Shown: positions 7,911-16,813, counted from the first letter of the stretch. The stretch is 64,000 nucleotides of DNA from Acidimicrobiales bacterium (GCA_040219515.1 JAVJSI010000017.1:151197-215196), one strand, 5' to 3'. Numbers and translations: made by a program. Notes: a model not told the origin generated them from the sequence alone.

Positions 7911-9109
7911 CCGACCTGCAACTCCCTCCCACTGCAATCCCGCCCACGGCAGTCCCTTCCACGCCGGCCCCCGACAATCTCGTGCTGTCGCCGGTGAAGC
8001 AGAGCGGTCTCGGCGAACAGATGAAGGCCGGCCTCGACGCGCCGATCTGTCTCACCTGGGAACTGACCTACGCGTGCAACCTCCGGTGCGTGCATTGTCT
8101 GTCGTCGAGCGGACGGCGTGACCCACGCGAGCTCAGCACTGCCGAGGCCGAGGCCGTCATCGACGAGCTCGAGCGCATGCAGGTCTTCTACATCAACATC
8201 GGGGGCGGCGAACCCACCATTCGTCCCGACTTCTGGCATCTCGTCGAGTACGCGGTGGACCACGGTGTCGGGGTCAAGTTCTCCACCAACGGCTCGAAGA
8301 TCGACGCTGCGGTCGCCGAGAAGCTCGCCGGCATGGACTACGTCGACGTCCAGATCTCGATCGACGGCGCCGACGCCGCCACCAACGACGATGTCCGCGG
8401 CGAGGGCTCGTTCGCCACGGCCGTCGCAGCCATGGAGCGCCTCCACGCTGCGGGCTTCGGCGAGTTCAAGATCTCGGTCGTGATGACCCGGCACAACATC
8501 CCGCAGGTCGACGAGTTCAAGGCAATGGCCGACGCCTACGGCGCCCAGCTCCGACTCACCCGCTTCCGCCCCTCGGGGCGGGGCGCCGACAGCTGGCACG
8601 AGCTGCACCCCACCGACCAACAGCAGCGCGACCTCTACCACTGGCTCCTCGACCGGCCCGACGTGCTCACCGGTGACTCGTTCTTCCATCTGTCCGCCCT
8701 CGGCGAGGCGCTCCCCGGACTCAACCTCTGTGGTGCCGGTCGGGTGGTCTGCCTGATCGACCCGCTGGGCGACGTCTACGCCTGCCCGTTCGTGCTCCAC
8801 GACGAGTTCCTGGCCGGCAGTGTGCGCGACGAGGGTGGTTTTCAGAAGGTGTGGCAGGAGAGCGAGCTGTTCCGCGAGCTTCGGGAACCCCAATCCGCGG
8901 GCGCGTGCGCATCGTGTGGCCACTTCGACGCCTGTCAGGGCGGCTGCATGGCTGCGAAGTTCTTCACCGGGATCCCGCTCGACGGCCCCGATCCCGAGTG
9001 TGTGCTCGGTCACGGCGAGGCGCTCGTCGAGGCCGCCGATCAGGCCCTACGTCCCGTCGGGCAAGACCACTCTCGGCCGACGCCCGTAGCGTTCCTCGGT
9101 CGCAAGTGA
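7907..9109 (+). CDS. mftC: Mycofactocin radical SAM maturase MftC
   Basis: A 400-residue radical SAM/SPASM enzyme that oxidatively decarboxylates the C-terminal Tyr of MftA and forms the Val-Tyr crosslink. The SAM-binding cluster motif CNLRCVHC gives cysteines at 57, 61 and 64. The GGGEPT motif follows about 40 residues later. The SPASM region carries further Cys ligands (CGAGRVVC, YACPF, CASCGHFDACQGGC and a final C) for auxiliary clusters. The first ~35 residues are a Pro-rich extension before the core. It overlaps mftB by 4 nt and a lipoprotein hydrolase gene by GTGA at its end. Confidence 0.95.
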   Translation: MTDLQLPPTAIPPTAVPSTPAPDNLVLSPVKQSGLGEQMKAGLDAPICLTWELTYACNLRCVHCLSSSGRRDPRELSTAEAEAVIDELERMQVFYINIGGGEPTIRPDFWHLVEYAVDHGVGVKFSTNGSKIDAAVAEKLAGMDYVDVQISIDGADAATNDDVRGEGSFATAVAAMERLHAAGFGEFKISVVMTRHNIPQVDEFKAMADAYGAQLRLTRFRPSGRGADSWHELHPTDQQQRDLYHWLLDRPDVLTGDSFFHLSALGEALPGLNLCGAGRVVCLIDPLGDVYACPFVLHDEFLAGSVRDEGGFQKVWQESELFRELREPQSAGACASCGHFDACQGGCMAAKFFTGIPLDGPDPECVLGHGEALVEAADQALRPVGQDHSRPTPVAFLGRK

Positions 9110-10155
9110 CCATCCGGCTCGCCGCGGCTCTCGCCGTGGTGGCGCTGTGCGGCGTCGCCTGCGGCGACGACTCGGCCGACGCTCCCGAGTCGGCCACGAC
9201 CACCGCAGCCGTCGACGATGTCACCTCGACCACAGCCACCTCCACGACGACGCCCACGGCGACCCTGGAGTCGACCGCCCAGGACGCCACGACCACTTCG
9301 TCGCCGGCCCTGGTCGACCCGCTCGGGGTAGGCGGATGCGCGGCCGATCCGGCCGAGACGCGGACCTTCGTCGACGACACGCGCGTGACGCCGGCGACTG
9401 CGCAGTCCGACGAGATCGATTCCCGCACGCTCGACGTGTGGATCGATCGGCCCGCCGGCACGACCGGGGTGCCGCTCGTGATCTTCGCTCATGGCCTCAC
9501 CGGCCATCCCCGTTCCCACGAGATGCATCGGCAGTCGCTGGCCGAGGACTGCTTCCTCGTCGTGGCACCGGCGTTCCCACTCACGAACAACGACGTGCCC
9601 GGCGCGGTCGCCAACTCGGGCGACGTCAATGCGCAGATGGTCGATGTGTCCTTCCTCATCGACGAGGTGTTGGCCGACCCCGAGCTGGGCCCGCTCGTCG
9701 ACCCCGAGCGCATCGGCGTCATCGGCCACTCGCTCGGTGGCCTCACCACCGCCGGCGCCGCCGTCAGCCCCGAGGGTGATCCTCGTGTCGACGCGGCCGT
9801 CGTGATGTCGGCCGGTTTCGGACAGGCTCGCGACGACATCTCGGTGATGGTTCTCCACGGCGACAGCGATCCGGTGGTCCCTTACGCCAGCGGTGACGGT
9901 TCCTATGACCTCCTGACCGGGCGCCGCATGCTCGTCACGCTCTTGGGCGGCGACCACAACACCGGCATCCTCGACGACGATTCCGACCTGGGTGTGCTCG
10001 TGCGCGGCCTGACCGGGGCGTTCTTCGTGCACGAGTTCAGCGGCGAGCCCATGCCCGCGGGGGTGTTCGACGAGCTCCCGCTCGATGCCGTCGACGTCGA
10101 GGCCGGTACCGCCGACGGGGCGCTCGACGACTGGCGCGACTACTTCGCAGCGTGA
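9106..10155 (+). CDS. Secreted lipoprotein alpha/beta hydrolase coupled to mftC
   Basis: A 349-residue exported lipoprotein. A short basic start and a hydrophobic segment end in the lipobox GVAC near residue 18, then a Thr/Ser/Ala-rich linker leads to the enzyme. The fold resembles the dienelactone-hydrolase/PAF-acetylhydrolase group: an oxyanion loop HGLTGHPRSH, the nucleophile elbow GHSLGG with Ser209, HGDSDPVVPY for the acid, and a late GGDHNT for the histidine. The GTG start at 9106 overlaps the mftC stop (GTGA), so it is made from the mft transcript. This linkage is not part of the described mycofactocin gene set. Substrate unknown. Confidence 0.8.
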   Translation: MTIRLAAALAVVALCGVACGDDSADAPESATTTAAVDDVTSTTATSTTTPTATLESTAQDATTTSSPALVDPLGVGGCAADPAETRTFVDDTRVTPATAQSDEIDSRTLDVWIDRPAGTTGVPLVIFAHGLTGHPRSHEMHRQSLAEDCFLVVAPAFPLTNNDVPGAVANSGDVNAQMVDVSFLIDEVLADPELGPLVDPERIGVIGHSLGGLTTAGAAVSPEGDPRVDAAVVMSAGFGQARDDISVMVLHGDSDPVVPYASGDGSYDLLTGRRMLVTLLGGDHNTGILDDDSDLGVLVRGLTGAFFVHEFSGEPMPAGVFDELPLDAVDVEAGTADGALDDWRDYFAA

Positions 10156-10164
10156 TCGGCGCGG

Positions 10165-10698
10165 CTACGGCCGCTGATCCCGGACCTCTTGTACGCGATC
10201 GATCGCCTCGCGCAGGTCGTGGATCCAGTCGTGCTCGTGCTCGCCGACCAGCCGCACGCACCAGGCCAGGGCCTCACTGCGGCTGCGGGCGATGCCTGCA
10301 TCGATGAGGGTGTCGAGCACCTGCCGTTCCTCGAGTCGCAGGCGGGTCATGGCCGGTGCGTTCACCGTGGTGAAGCGGATCTCGTGATCGCCGCAGACGA
10401 CGCCCCAGCTGACGGTGCGACGGAATCGGGCCTCGGCCTCGTCGGCGATGGCCATACGTTGCTCACGGGTGGCCTCGCGGAACGCGGCGATCTGTTGCTC
10501 GTGGCTGAGACCGGCGCCCGGGGGACCGAGGTCGCCGGTCACCAGTATCTCGTCGGCATCGTGGCGCACGGTCAGATCGCTGCTGAACCAGCCGTCGGGA
10601 AGTGCGTCGGCGAACCAGTCGGTCAGCGAGGCGCCGTCGACGGGTGGTGGCGGGGGCGAAGCCTCGCGGCGGGAGCGGGATGTTCGCGGTGGGGTCAT
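10165..10698 (-). CDS. Hypothetical protein upstream of lon
   Basis: I do not recognise this 177-residue protein. The first 20 residues are basic and Pro-rich, followed by a DWFADALPDGWF segment, a beta-rich stretch with DEILVTGDLG, a charged helix (EATREQRMAIADEAEARF) and a C-terminal helical part (SRSEALAWCVRLVGEHEHDWI) that recalls ribbon-helix-helix or small helical domains. There is no signal peptide or membrane segment. It is divergent from lon with 77 nt between the two starts, so shared regulation is possible. A five-codon upstream reading frame (10695-10712) overlaps its ATG. Confidence 0.6.
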   Translation of the reverse strand: MTPPRTSRSRREASPPPPPVDGASLTDWFADALPDGWFSSDLTVRHDADEILVTGDLGPPGAGLSHEQQIAAFREATREQRMAIADEAEARFRRTVSWGVVCGDHEIRFTTVNAPAMTRLRLEERQVLDTLIDAGIARSRSEALAWCVRLVGEHEHDWIHDLREAIDRVQEVRDQRP

Positions 10699-10775
10699 GG
10701 GAATGCCGTCATGGGAATACGGGGCATCCTAGGAGGTTGTAAGCATGTAATCAAGCCGTCTCAGGAGTCTGTTAC

Positions 10776-13118
10776 ATGAGTCACGACACGCCGTCGACCG
10801 AATCCGACCCGACCCGTCCCGCCGGCGCGGTCCGCACCGTCCCCGTCCTTCCCACCAGCGGCGTGGTACTCCCCGAGATGGTCGTGACCATTCGCGTCGA
10901 GTCGGCCGAGGCGGCTGCGGCAGTCGCGGCAGCCGCCGACCACGACGACCATGTCGTCCTGGTGCCGCGCGACCTCGACGCAACCCAGGCCATCGGCACG
11001 CTGGCCCACATCGAGCAACGCGGCCCGCTTCCGGGTGGCGGCGACGGTCTCGTGATCCGGGGCGTCGGTCGCGTGAAGGTCGGCCGCGGTTCACTCGACG
11101 GATCCGGTGCATTGCTGGTCGACGCCACCGAACTCGACCCCGGCGAACCCACCGCGGCCACCGAGGAACTGGCGGCCCGGTATCGCGCCGCGGCCACCCG
11201 TCTCCTCGAGGCCGTCGGTGGTTCGCGGATGGCCCGACTGCTCCACGACGTCGGCGATCCCGGCGCGCTGGCCGACACCATCGCGTGGTGGCCCGAGCTC
11301 AGCGACGAACAACGGGTCCGGCTGCTCGAGACGGTCGCCACCGATGCTCGGCTCGAGCTCGCCACCGGGTGGGCCGAGGCGGCTGCGGCGGAAGCCGAGG
11401 TCTCCGGCGACATCCACCGGCAGGTGAGCGAGGACCTCGATGCCACCCAGCGCGAGGCGATCCTGCGGCGCCAGATGGCCGCGATCCAGAGCGAGCTGGG
11501 CGAGGGCGACAGCGACGGCGTCGGTGAGTACCGAGTGCAGCTGGCCGCTCGACGTGACGCGGGACTGGCCTCCGAGGTCGGCGACGCCATCGAGAAGGAG
11601 ATCGACCGCCTGGAGCGGGCCGGTGGCCAGAGCCAGGAGTCGGGCTGGATCCGCACCTGGCTCGACACGATGTTCGAGGTGCCATGGACCGACCGCACCG
11701 AGGACGATCTCGACCTCGAACGCGCTCGCGCGGTGCTCGACGCCGACCACACCGGTCTCGACGACGTGAAGGAACGCATCATCGAGTTCCTGGCCGTGCG
11801 CCGGCTTCGGGAGGAACGGGCCGTCGATCGCGCCGCGGGGCGCGGCGGGACCATCCTGGCGTTGGCCGGTCCCCCCGGCGTGGGCAAGACCTCGCTGGGC
11901 CGCTCGGTGGCCCGCACGCTCGGTCGCGAGTTCGTGCGGATGTCGCTCGGCGGCATCCACGATGAGGCCGAGATCCGCGGTCACCGGCGGACCTATGTCG
12001 GCGCCCGACCCGGTCGCATCGTCCGGGCGCTCACCGAGGCCGGCGCCATGAACCCGGTCGTCCTGCTCGACGAGATCGACAAGATCGGCAGTGACTACCG
12101 GGGCGACCCGTCGGCTGCGTTGCTCGAGGTGCTCGACCCTGCGCAGAACGACACGTTCCGCGACCACTATCTCGAGGTCGATCTCGATCTGAGCGACGTG
12201 GTGTTCATCGCCACGGCCAACGAGATCGAACGCCTCCCGGCCGCCCTGCTCGACCGGATGGAGGTCATCCGTCTCCGGGGCTACAGCGAGGACGAGAAGG
12301 TCGCGATCGCCCGTGACCACCTACTGCCCCGCCTCTACGAAGAGAACGCGGTCCGGCCCAAGGAGGTCGTGATCTCCGACGATCTCGTGAAGACGATCGT
12401 TGGCGACTACACGAGGGAAGCCGGCGTGCGCTCGCTCGAACGGCGTCTCGATCGGTTGATCCGGCGCGCCGCGACCAAAGTCGCGACCGGCGCCGACGAA
12501 GTGATCGTCGTCACCGACGAGGAGCTGATCGACGCGCTCGGCCGGCCCGCATTGCGCGAGGACCCGGTCGATCGCACGGTCGACCCGGGCGTGGCCACCG
12601 GGCTCGCCGTCACCGGCGCCGGCGGCGACGTACTCTTCGTCGAGACGGCGGTGATGCCCGGCGACGGCGGCCTCACCCTCACGGGCCAGCTCGGCGACGT
12701 GATGCAGGAGTCGGCGCAGATCGCGCTGAGTTTCCTGCGGGCCAACGGCGAGCGGCTGGGCATCGAGCTGCCCGACGACCGGCGTGTCCACGTCCACTTT
12801 CCGGCCGGTGCGGTTCCCAAGGACGGACCGTCGGCCGGCGTCACCATGACGGTGGCGCTGGTGAGTCTGCTGAGCGGACGACGGGTGCGTGGCGACGTGG
12901 CCATGACCGGCGAGGTCACCCTCCAGGGCCGGGTCCTGCCCATCGGCGGCGTGAAGGAGAAGGTGCTCGCCGCGCATAGAGCGGGGGTCACCCACGTGAT
13001 CCTGCCCATCGCCAACGAGGGCGATGTCGACGACATCCCGCAGGCCGTGCGCGATGACGTGACCATCCACCTGGTCACCCGGGTGGAAGAAGCCGTCGAA
13101 CTCGCCCTTGTCGCCTGA
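10776..13118 (+). CDS. lon: ATP-dependent protease Lon (LonA type)
   Basis: A 780-residue LonA: N-terminal substrate domain, central AAA+ module and C-terminal serine protease domain. Walker A is GPPGVGKT at 365-372, Walker B is around VVLLDEIDKIG. The catalytic dyad is Ser686 (DGPSAG) and Lys729 (GGVKEK), spaced 43 residues apart as in E. coli Lon. It degrades misfolded and regulatory proteins in the cytoplasm. The ATG at 10776 has AGGAG at 10763-10767 in good position. No HAIR-type heat-shock operator was recognised upstream. Confidence 0.96.
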   Translation: MSHDTPSTESDPTRPAGAVRTVPVLPTSGVVLPEMVVTIRVESAEAAAAVAAAADHDDHVVLVPRDLDATQAIGTLAHIEQRGPLPGGGDGLVIRGVGRVKVGRGSLDGSGALLVDATELDPGEPTAATEELAARYRAAATRLLEAVGGSRMARLLHDVGDPGALADTIAWWPELSDEQRVRLLETVATDARLELATGWAEAAAAEAEVSGDIHRQVSEDLDATQREAILRRQMAAIQSELGEGDSDGVGEYRVQLAARRDAGLASEVGDAIEKEIDRLERAGGQSQESGWIRTWLDTMFEVPWTDRTEDDLDLERARAVLDADHTGLDDVKERIIEFLAVRRLREERAVDRAAGRGGTILALAGPPGVGKTSLGRSVARTLGREFVRMSLGGIHDEAEIRGHRRTYVGARPGRIVRALTEAGAMNPVVLLDEIDKIGSDYRGDPSAALLEVLDPAQNDTFRDHYLEVDLDLSDVVFIATANEIERLPAALLDRMEVIRLRGYSEDEKVAIARDHLLPRLYEENAVRPKEVVISDDLVKTIVGDYTREAGVRSLERRLDRLIRRAATKVATGADEVIVVTDEELIDALGRPALREDPVDRTVDPGVATGLAVTGAGGDVLFVETAVMPGDGGLTLTGQLGDVMQESAQIALSFLRANGERLGIELPDDRRVHVHFPAGAVPKDGPSAGVTMTVALVSLLSGRRVRGDVAMTGEVTLQGRVLPIGGVKEKVLAAHRAGVTHVILPIANEGDVDDIPQAVRDDVTIHLVTRVEEAVELALVA

Positions 13119-13136
13119 GCAACGCGAGGCGTTGCT
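13118..13136. terminator. Small hairpin between convergent lon and BI-1 genes
   Basis: AGCAACGC (13118-13125) pairs with GCGTTGCT (13129-13136). It lies exactly between the two gene ends and could terminate in both directions. No U-tract is present, so support is weak. Confidence 0.35.
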
Positions 13137-13146
13137 GAAGCGTTGC

Positions 13147-13851
13147 CTAGCGGCGGCTGAGGAGGCTCAGCACGTACCAGAACATCGTCATCACTGACGA
13201 GAAGAGCCCGAGCGCCGCGGCAACGTGGGCCTGCGACGGGTACTTCCGGATGATGGTCTGGGTCTGGTAGAGGATCGCCACGCCCGAAAGGGCGATCATG
13301 GCGACCGAGAACCAGACGCCGAGGTTGAAGCCGAAGAGGATCGCACCGAGGATCAACACCCCGGCCACGACGAATCCGTACATCACCATGGGCCGCAGGA
13401 ACGAGAGGTCCTTGCGGGTGACGAAGCCGACCACGGTGAGGCCGGCGAAGGCGACACCGGTGATCAGGGCGGCGGCGGCCACCGTGGTGCCGCCGTCCTG
13501 TGTGCGAAAGACGTAGTGGAGCATCGGCGCGAACAGCACCGCGTAGACGAGGGCCGAACCGAACAGGCCCGCGTACTGCTTCTGGGGGTTGAGGAGGTCC
13601 GCTGCCGCGTTGGCCGCGATCCACTGGCCGACCATGAAGAGACCCAGGATGAGCAGCCAGGTCATGCCGCCGCCGCTGCTCACGAAATCGTAGATGCTCT
13701 CGGCGATCGGCGTATTGAGGAAAATCGCCTCGATGCCGGCGAACACGAGGATCGCGGCCATCAGGTGTTGGTACACCCGCACCACGAAATCGCCGCGGGC
13801 CTCGTCGTCGAGAACGGCTACCGGTCGGAGGTCGAGTTCGCCATAGGACAT
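13147..13851 (-). CDS. Bax inhibitor-1 family membrane protein
   Basis: A 234-residue integral membrane protein with seven predicted transmembrane segments separated by short loops, matching the bacterial BI-1/YbhL-YccA family. Family landmarks are visible: RVYQHLMAAILVFAG in the first helix, LYQTQTIIRKY near the sixth, and ALGLFSSVMTMFWYVL in the last. Members form pH-sensitive calcium leak channels in some bacteria; the role here is unknown. A TANNNT hexamer (TAGACT at 13858-13863, minus strand) lies 6 nt before the ATG with no ribosome site, suggesting a leaderless transcript. Confidence 0.88.
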   Translation of the reverse strand: MSYGELDLRPVAVLDDEARGDFVVRVYQHLMAAILVFAGIEAIFLNTPIAESIYDFVSSGGGMTWLLILGLFMVGQWIAANAAADLLNPQKQYAGLFGSALVYAVLFAPMLHYVFRTQDGGTTVAAAALITGVAFAGLTVVGFVTRKDLSFLRPMVMYGFVVAGVLILGAILFGFNLGVWFSVAMIALSGVAILYQTQTIIRKYPSQAHVAAALGLFSSVMTMFWYVLSLLSRR

Positions 13852-13857
13852 GTTTCC

Positions 13858-13863
13858 AGTCTA
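13858..13863 (-). promoter_or_regulatory. -10 hexamer TAGACT for a leaderless BI-1 transcript
   Basis: TAGACT is separated by 6 nt from the ATG at 13851, placing the predicted transcript start at or next to the start codon. Confidence 0.45.
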
Positions 13864-14018
13864 CCGCTTGCGCGGGCGCACAGCCGTTCGGGACGCACCG
13901 CCGTTCGGGGCGCCCGACCCGGAGGTCGATCTCTGGAGTGCCTTTCTCGACCTGGCCCCCGACACGTCGCGATGCCGGAGTTCCGTGGCTGGAGGAGCCG
14001 GAGCGATTCGCCCTACGT

Positions 14019-15239
14019 CTACTCGTCCAACGCCGGGGCGCCGGGTGCCGAGGACTCCGGCGCCTTGATCACTCCGGCGTCCAGCAGGGCTCGTCGCTGT
14101 TCCGCGGTGATGCCGATCTCGGCGAGAACCTCGTCGACGTGTTCGTTGAGAACCGGGGCCGATGCCTTGAACGGCGGCGGCGTTGCGCTGAAGGTGGCGG
14201 ACATGCGAGGGCTGCGGATACGGCCGGCCGTCTCGTGCTCCCACTCGACGAACGTACCGCTGTGCACGATCTGCGGATCGGTGGGCAGATCCTCCATCTG
14301 ATTCACGTGACCGCACGGCACCGAGTTCTCGTGCATGCGCGGCAGGAGGTCGGCGAGCTTCCATTCGAGGAACGCGTTGCCGAGCAGTGCCCCGAGTTCC
14401 TCTCGATGCTCCTGGCGATACTGCGCGTCGCCGTAGGTGTCCATCCACTCCGGGTGACCGAGTGCGGTGAAGAGGCCGCGGAACTGCTCGTCGGAGATGA
14501 CGAAGTAGACGAGGTGGCCGTCGGCACATTCGCTGAGTGTGTAGATCTGGCTGAGACGGAAGCTGGGCGGGATGTCGGGATCGAGCATGGTGTCGGCCAT
14601 GCCGCCGTCGGGCCAGAGGAACTGCACGGCGATGTCGAGCATCGAGAGCTCGATGTGCTGGCCGCCCTTGCCTTCAGCGCGGGCGAAGAGCGCGCTGGTG
14701 ATGGCGAGCGCGGCCATCCACGCGGCGGCCTTGTCGACCACGCCGTTGCGTACGAGATCGGGAATCGGGACCTGCGGGTTGACCTGCAGGGCGACATAGC
14801 CGGCCATTGCCTGGATGATCGGGTCGTAGACGGCCCGGTCGGCATACGGGCCGGTGGCGCCGTAGCCCGACATCGAGCAGTAGATGATGTCGGGATTGAC
14901 GGCCGAGCTGCCGTCCCATCCGACGCCCAGGCGTTCCATCACGCCGGGGCGCATGTTCTGCACCACGACATCGGCGTCCTTGATCATCTCGAGCACGAGG
15001 TCGCGACCGTCTGGTTGCGCGATGTCGATCTGTATCGAGCGCTTTCCCCGGTTGTTGCTGACCACCGAACTGTTGAGTCCGCCCTTCGAGAACTGGGCGA
15101 GCCGGGTGAGATCGCCGAACGCCGGAGGCTCGACCTTGATCACCTCGGCCCCCAGGTCGCTGAGCAACATGCAGGCCAGCGGACCAGCGATCACTTGGGT
15201 CATGTCGATGACCTTGATTCCCTCGAGCGGGCCGGGCAT
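14019..15239 (-). CDS. CaiB/BaiF-type (family III) CoA transferase
   Basis: A 406-residue family III CoA transferase, moving CoA between organic acids. The N-terminal GIKVIDMTQVIAGPLACMLL, LGAEVIKVEPP, NNRGKRS and the DVVVQNMRPGVMERLG region follow the family order, and the catalytic Asp is expected in the DLVRNG segment near residue 170. The ATG at 15239 follows GAAGAAGGGAG and begins exactly at the domain. It diverges from a small antitoxin-like gene; a perfect inverted repeat sits in the shared upstream region (15294-15311). Its neighbours suggest carboxylic-acid catabolism, but the substrate is unknown. Confidence 0.88.
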   Translation of the reverse strand: MPGPLEGIKVIDMTQVIAGPLACMLLSDLGAEVIKVEPPAFGDLTRLAQFSKGGLNSSVVSNNRGKRSIQIDIAQPDGRDLVLEMIKDADVVVQNMRPGVMERLGVGWDGSSAVNPDIIYCSMSGYGATGPYADRAVYDPIIQAMAGYVALQVNPQVPIPDLVRNGVVDKAAAWMAALAITSALFARAEGKGGQHIELSMLDIAVQFLWPDGGMADTMLDPDIPPSFRLSQIYTLSECADGHLVYFVISDEQFRGLFTALGHPEWMDTYGDAQYRQEHREELGALLGNAFLEWKLADLLPRMHENSVPCGHVNQMEDLPTDPQIVHSGTFVEWEHETAGRIRSPRMSATFSATPPPFKASAPVLNEHVDEVLAEIGITAEQRRALLDAGVIKAPESSAPGAPALDE

Positions 15240-15293
15240 CGGCACTCCCTTCTTCGGTGAATCGGACAATAGCGGGTAGTGTCGAATCGTAGT

Positions 15294-15311
15294 TTTGACC
15301 ACGAGGTCAAA
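15294..15311. promoter_or_regulatory. Perfect inverted repeat, operator candidate
   Basis: TTTGACCACGAGGTCAAA has 7-bp arms around ACGA. It lies between the divergent CoA transferase and antitoxin-like genes. Its shape resembles TetR-family operators such as the RutR site, and it contains a TTGACC that could also be a -35 element. Confidence 0.45.
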
Positions 15312-15330
15312 TCGAAGACCAGGAGGCCCC

Positions 15331-15513
15331 ATGGGCATTCTCGACAAGATCAAGGGCCTTGTGGGCGGCAACGCCGGCAAGGTGGAAGGCGCCATCGACA
15401 AGGCCGCCGACGTCGCCAAGGACAAGCTCCCCGATGAGCACGATGGCAAGGTCGACCAGGCCGCCGACAAGGCGAAGGACGTCATCGACGGCCTGAGCGG
15501 CGACGAGGCCTGA
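15331..15513 (+). CDS. Small MT0933/Rv0909-like antitoxin-family protein
   Basis: A 60-residue, highly charged, helix-rich protein. It starts MGILDKIKGL, then carries repeated KVEGAIDKAAD and KVDQAADKAKD-type amphipathic units. This matches the MT0933_antitox family (Rv0909-like), whose members are annotated as antitoxins. No toxin gene follows: the next element is a terminator and then mftD. It could equally be a small stress or nucleoid-associated protein. AGGAGG at 15321-15326 is a perfect ribosome binding site. Confidence 0.75.
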   Translation: MGILDKIKGLVGGNAGKVEGAIDKAADVAKDKLPDEHDGKVDQAADKAKDVIDGLSGDEA

Positions 15514-15530
15514 GTCTCTTCGTGTCGATG

Positions 15531-15557
15531 AACCGCGCCCTGCGGGGCGCGGTTTTT
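15531..15557 (+). terminator. Intrinsic terminator
   Basis: AACCGCGCCC (15531-15540) pairs with GGGCGCGGTT (15545-15554), followed by TTTTT. It isolates the small antitoxin-like gene from mftD. Confidence 0.85.
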
Positions 15558-15627
15558 CGCGTCCGGCGGGCACACGCGTTGCCGCCGCTCGGCGGTACCG
15601 TCGACAGTCGGACGAGAGGGCACGAGC

Positions 15628-16797
15628 GTGGGTAATCCTTGGTTTGAAACGGTCGCAATCGCTCAGCAGCGTGCGAAGAAACGAATCCCGAAGTCGGTCT
15701 ACGGCGCACTGATCGCCGGTTCCGAAGCCGGCATCTCGATGAACGACAACGTGACGGCCTTCAACGAGTTGGGTTTCCGCCCGGTCACCGCCGGCCAGGC
15801 GGCTGAGCGCACGATCGATGTCAACGTCATGGGCCAGCCGGCGTCGATGCCGGTGATCATCTCGCCCACCGGCGTGCAGGCCGTTCACCCCGACGGCGAG
15901 GTGGCGGTCGCTCGCGCCTCCGCCAACCGTGGTGTCCCCATGGGCCTGAGCTCGTTCGGCTCGAAGCCGGTCGAAGAAGTGGCCGCCGCCAACCCGCAGC
16001 TGTTCTTCCAGCTCTACTGGGCCGGTGATCGAGACTCGATGATCGCCCGCATGGAGCGCGCCAAGGCTGCCGGCGCGGTCGGCCTCATCCTCACCCTCGA
16101 CTGGTCGTTCTCCCATGGTCGCGACTGGGGCAGCCCGGCGATCCCGCAGGCGTTCACCGTCAAGGAACTGCTGCCCCACGTGCCCGATGTGATCAAGAAG
16201 CCTCGCTATGCGTGGGAATGGGCCAAGTCACGTCAGATCCCGTTGCTCACCGTCCCCAACTTCGTCACCGGCGACGACGAGCCCCCGGTTTTCTTCGAGG
16301 CCTACGGCACCTGGATGGGGACGCCGCCGCCCACCTGGGACGACGTCGCCTGGCTGCGTTCGCAGTGGGACGGGCCGTTCATGGTGAAGGGCGTCGTGCG
16401 GGCCGACGAGGCCCGCCGGGCGGTCGATGCCGGCGCCACCTGCGTGTCGGTGTCCAACCACGGCGGCAACAACGTCGACGGCGCCCCGGCATCGATCCGC
16501 ATGCTGCCCGAGATCGTCGCCGCCGTCGGTGATCAGATCGAGGTCGTCCTCGACGGTGGTGTCCGACGCGGCTCCGATGTCGTCAAGGCCTGTGCCCTCG
16601 GCGCCGACGCGGTGCTCATCGGGCGCGCCTACCTCTGGGGCTTGGCGGCCAACGGCCAGGCCGGGGTCGAGAACGTCCTCGACATCCTGCGTGGCGGTAT
16701 CGACGCAACCCTGCGCGGTATCGGCGTCGACTCGATCGCCGACCTCACCCCCGACGACCTCATCGTCCCCGACAACTTCTCCCCACCCCCCACCTGA
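15628..16797 (+). CDS. mftD: Pre-mycofactocin synthase MftD (FMN-dependent alpha-hydroxyacid oxidase family)
   Basis: A 389-residue TIM-barrel flavoenzyme. In the mycofactocin pathway it oxidatively deaminates the cyclised Val-Tyr product to form the alpha-keto amide that carries the redox activity. The active-site segment reads SNHGGNNVDG with His278. Lactate oxidases have Arg-Gln after NHGG, and the Asn-Asn form is the MftD signature. GGVRRGSDVVKACALGADAVLIGR supplies the FMN phosphate site (split here only in wording). The GTG at 15628 follows GAGAGGG. In typical genomes mftD directly follows mftC; here 6.5 kb of other genes intervene. Confidence 0.93.
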   Translation: MGNPWFETVAIAQQRAKKRIPKSVYGALIAGSEAGISMNDNVTAFNELGFRPVTAGQAAERTIDVNVMGQPASMPVIISPTGVQAVHPDGEVAVARASANRGVPMGLSSFGSKPVEEVAAANPQLFFQLYWAGDRDSMIARMERAKAAGAVGLILTLDWSFSHGRDWGSPAIPQAFTVKELLPHVPDVIKKPRYAWEWAKSRQIPLLTVPNFVTGDDEPPVFFEAYGTWMGTPPPTWDDVAWLRSQWDGPFMVKGVVRADEARRAVDAGATCVSVSNHGGNNVDGAPASIRMLPEIVAAVGDQIEVVLDGGVRRGSDVVKACALGADAVLIGRAYLWGLAANGQAGVENVLDILRGGIDATLRGIGVDSIADLTPDDLIVPDNFSPPPT

Positions 16798-16813
16798 CTC
16801 CCCACACCCCGGC

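Noticed and set aside
13864..14018. Short frames between the BI-1 and CoA transferase genes
   Set aside because: They have no ribosome site, no family resemblance and low-complexity Arg/Ala content; I see nothing in this stretch.
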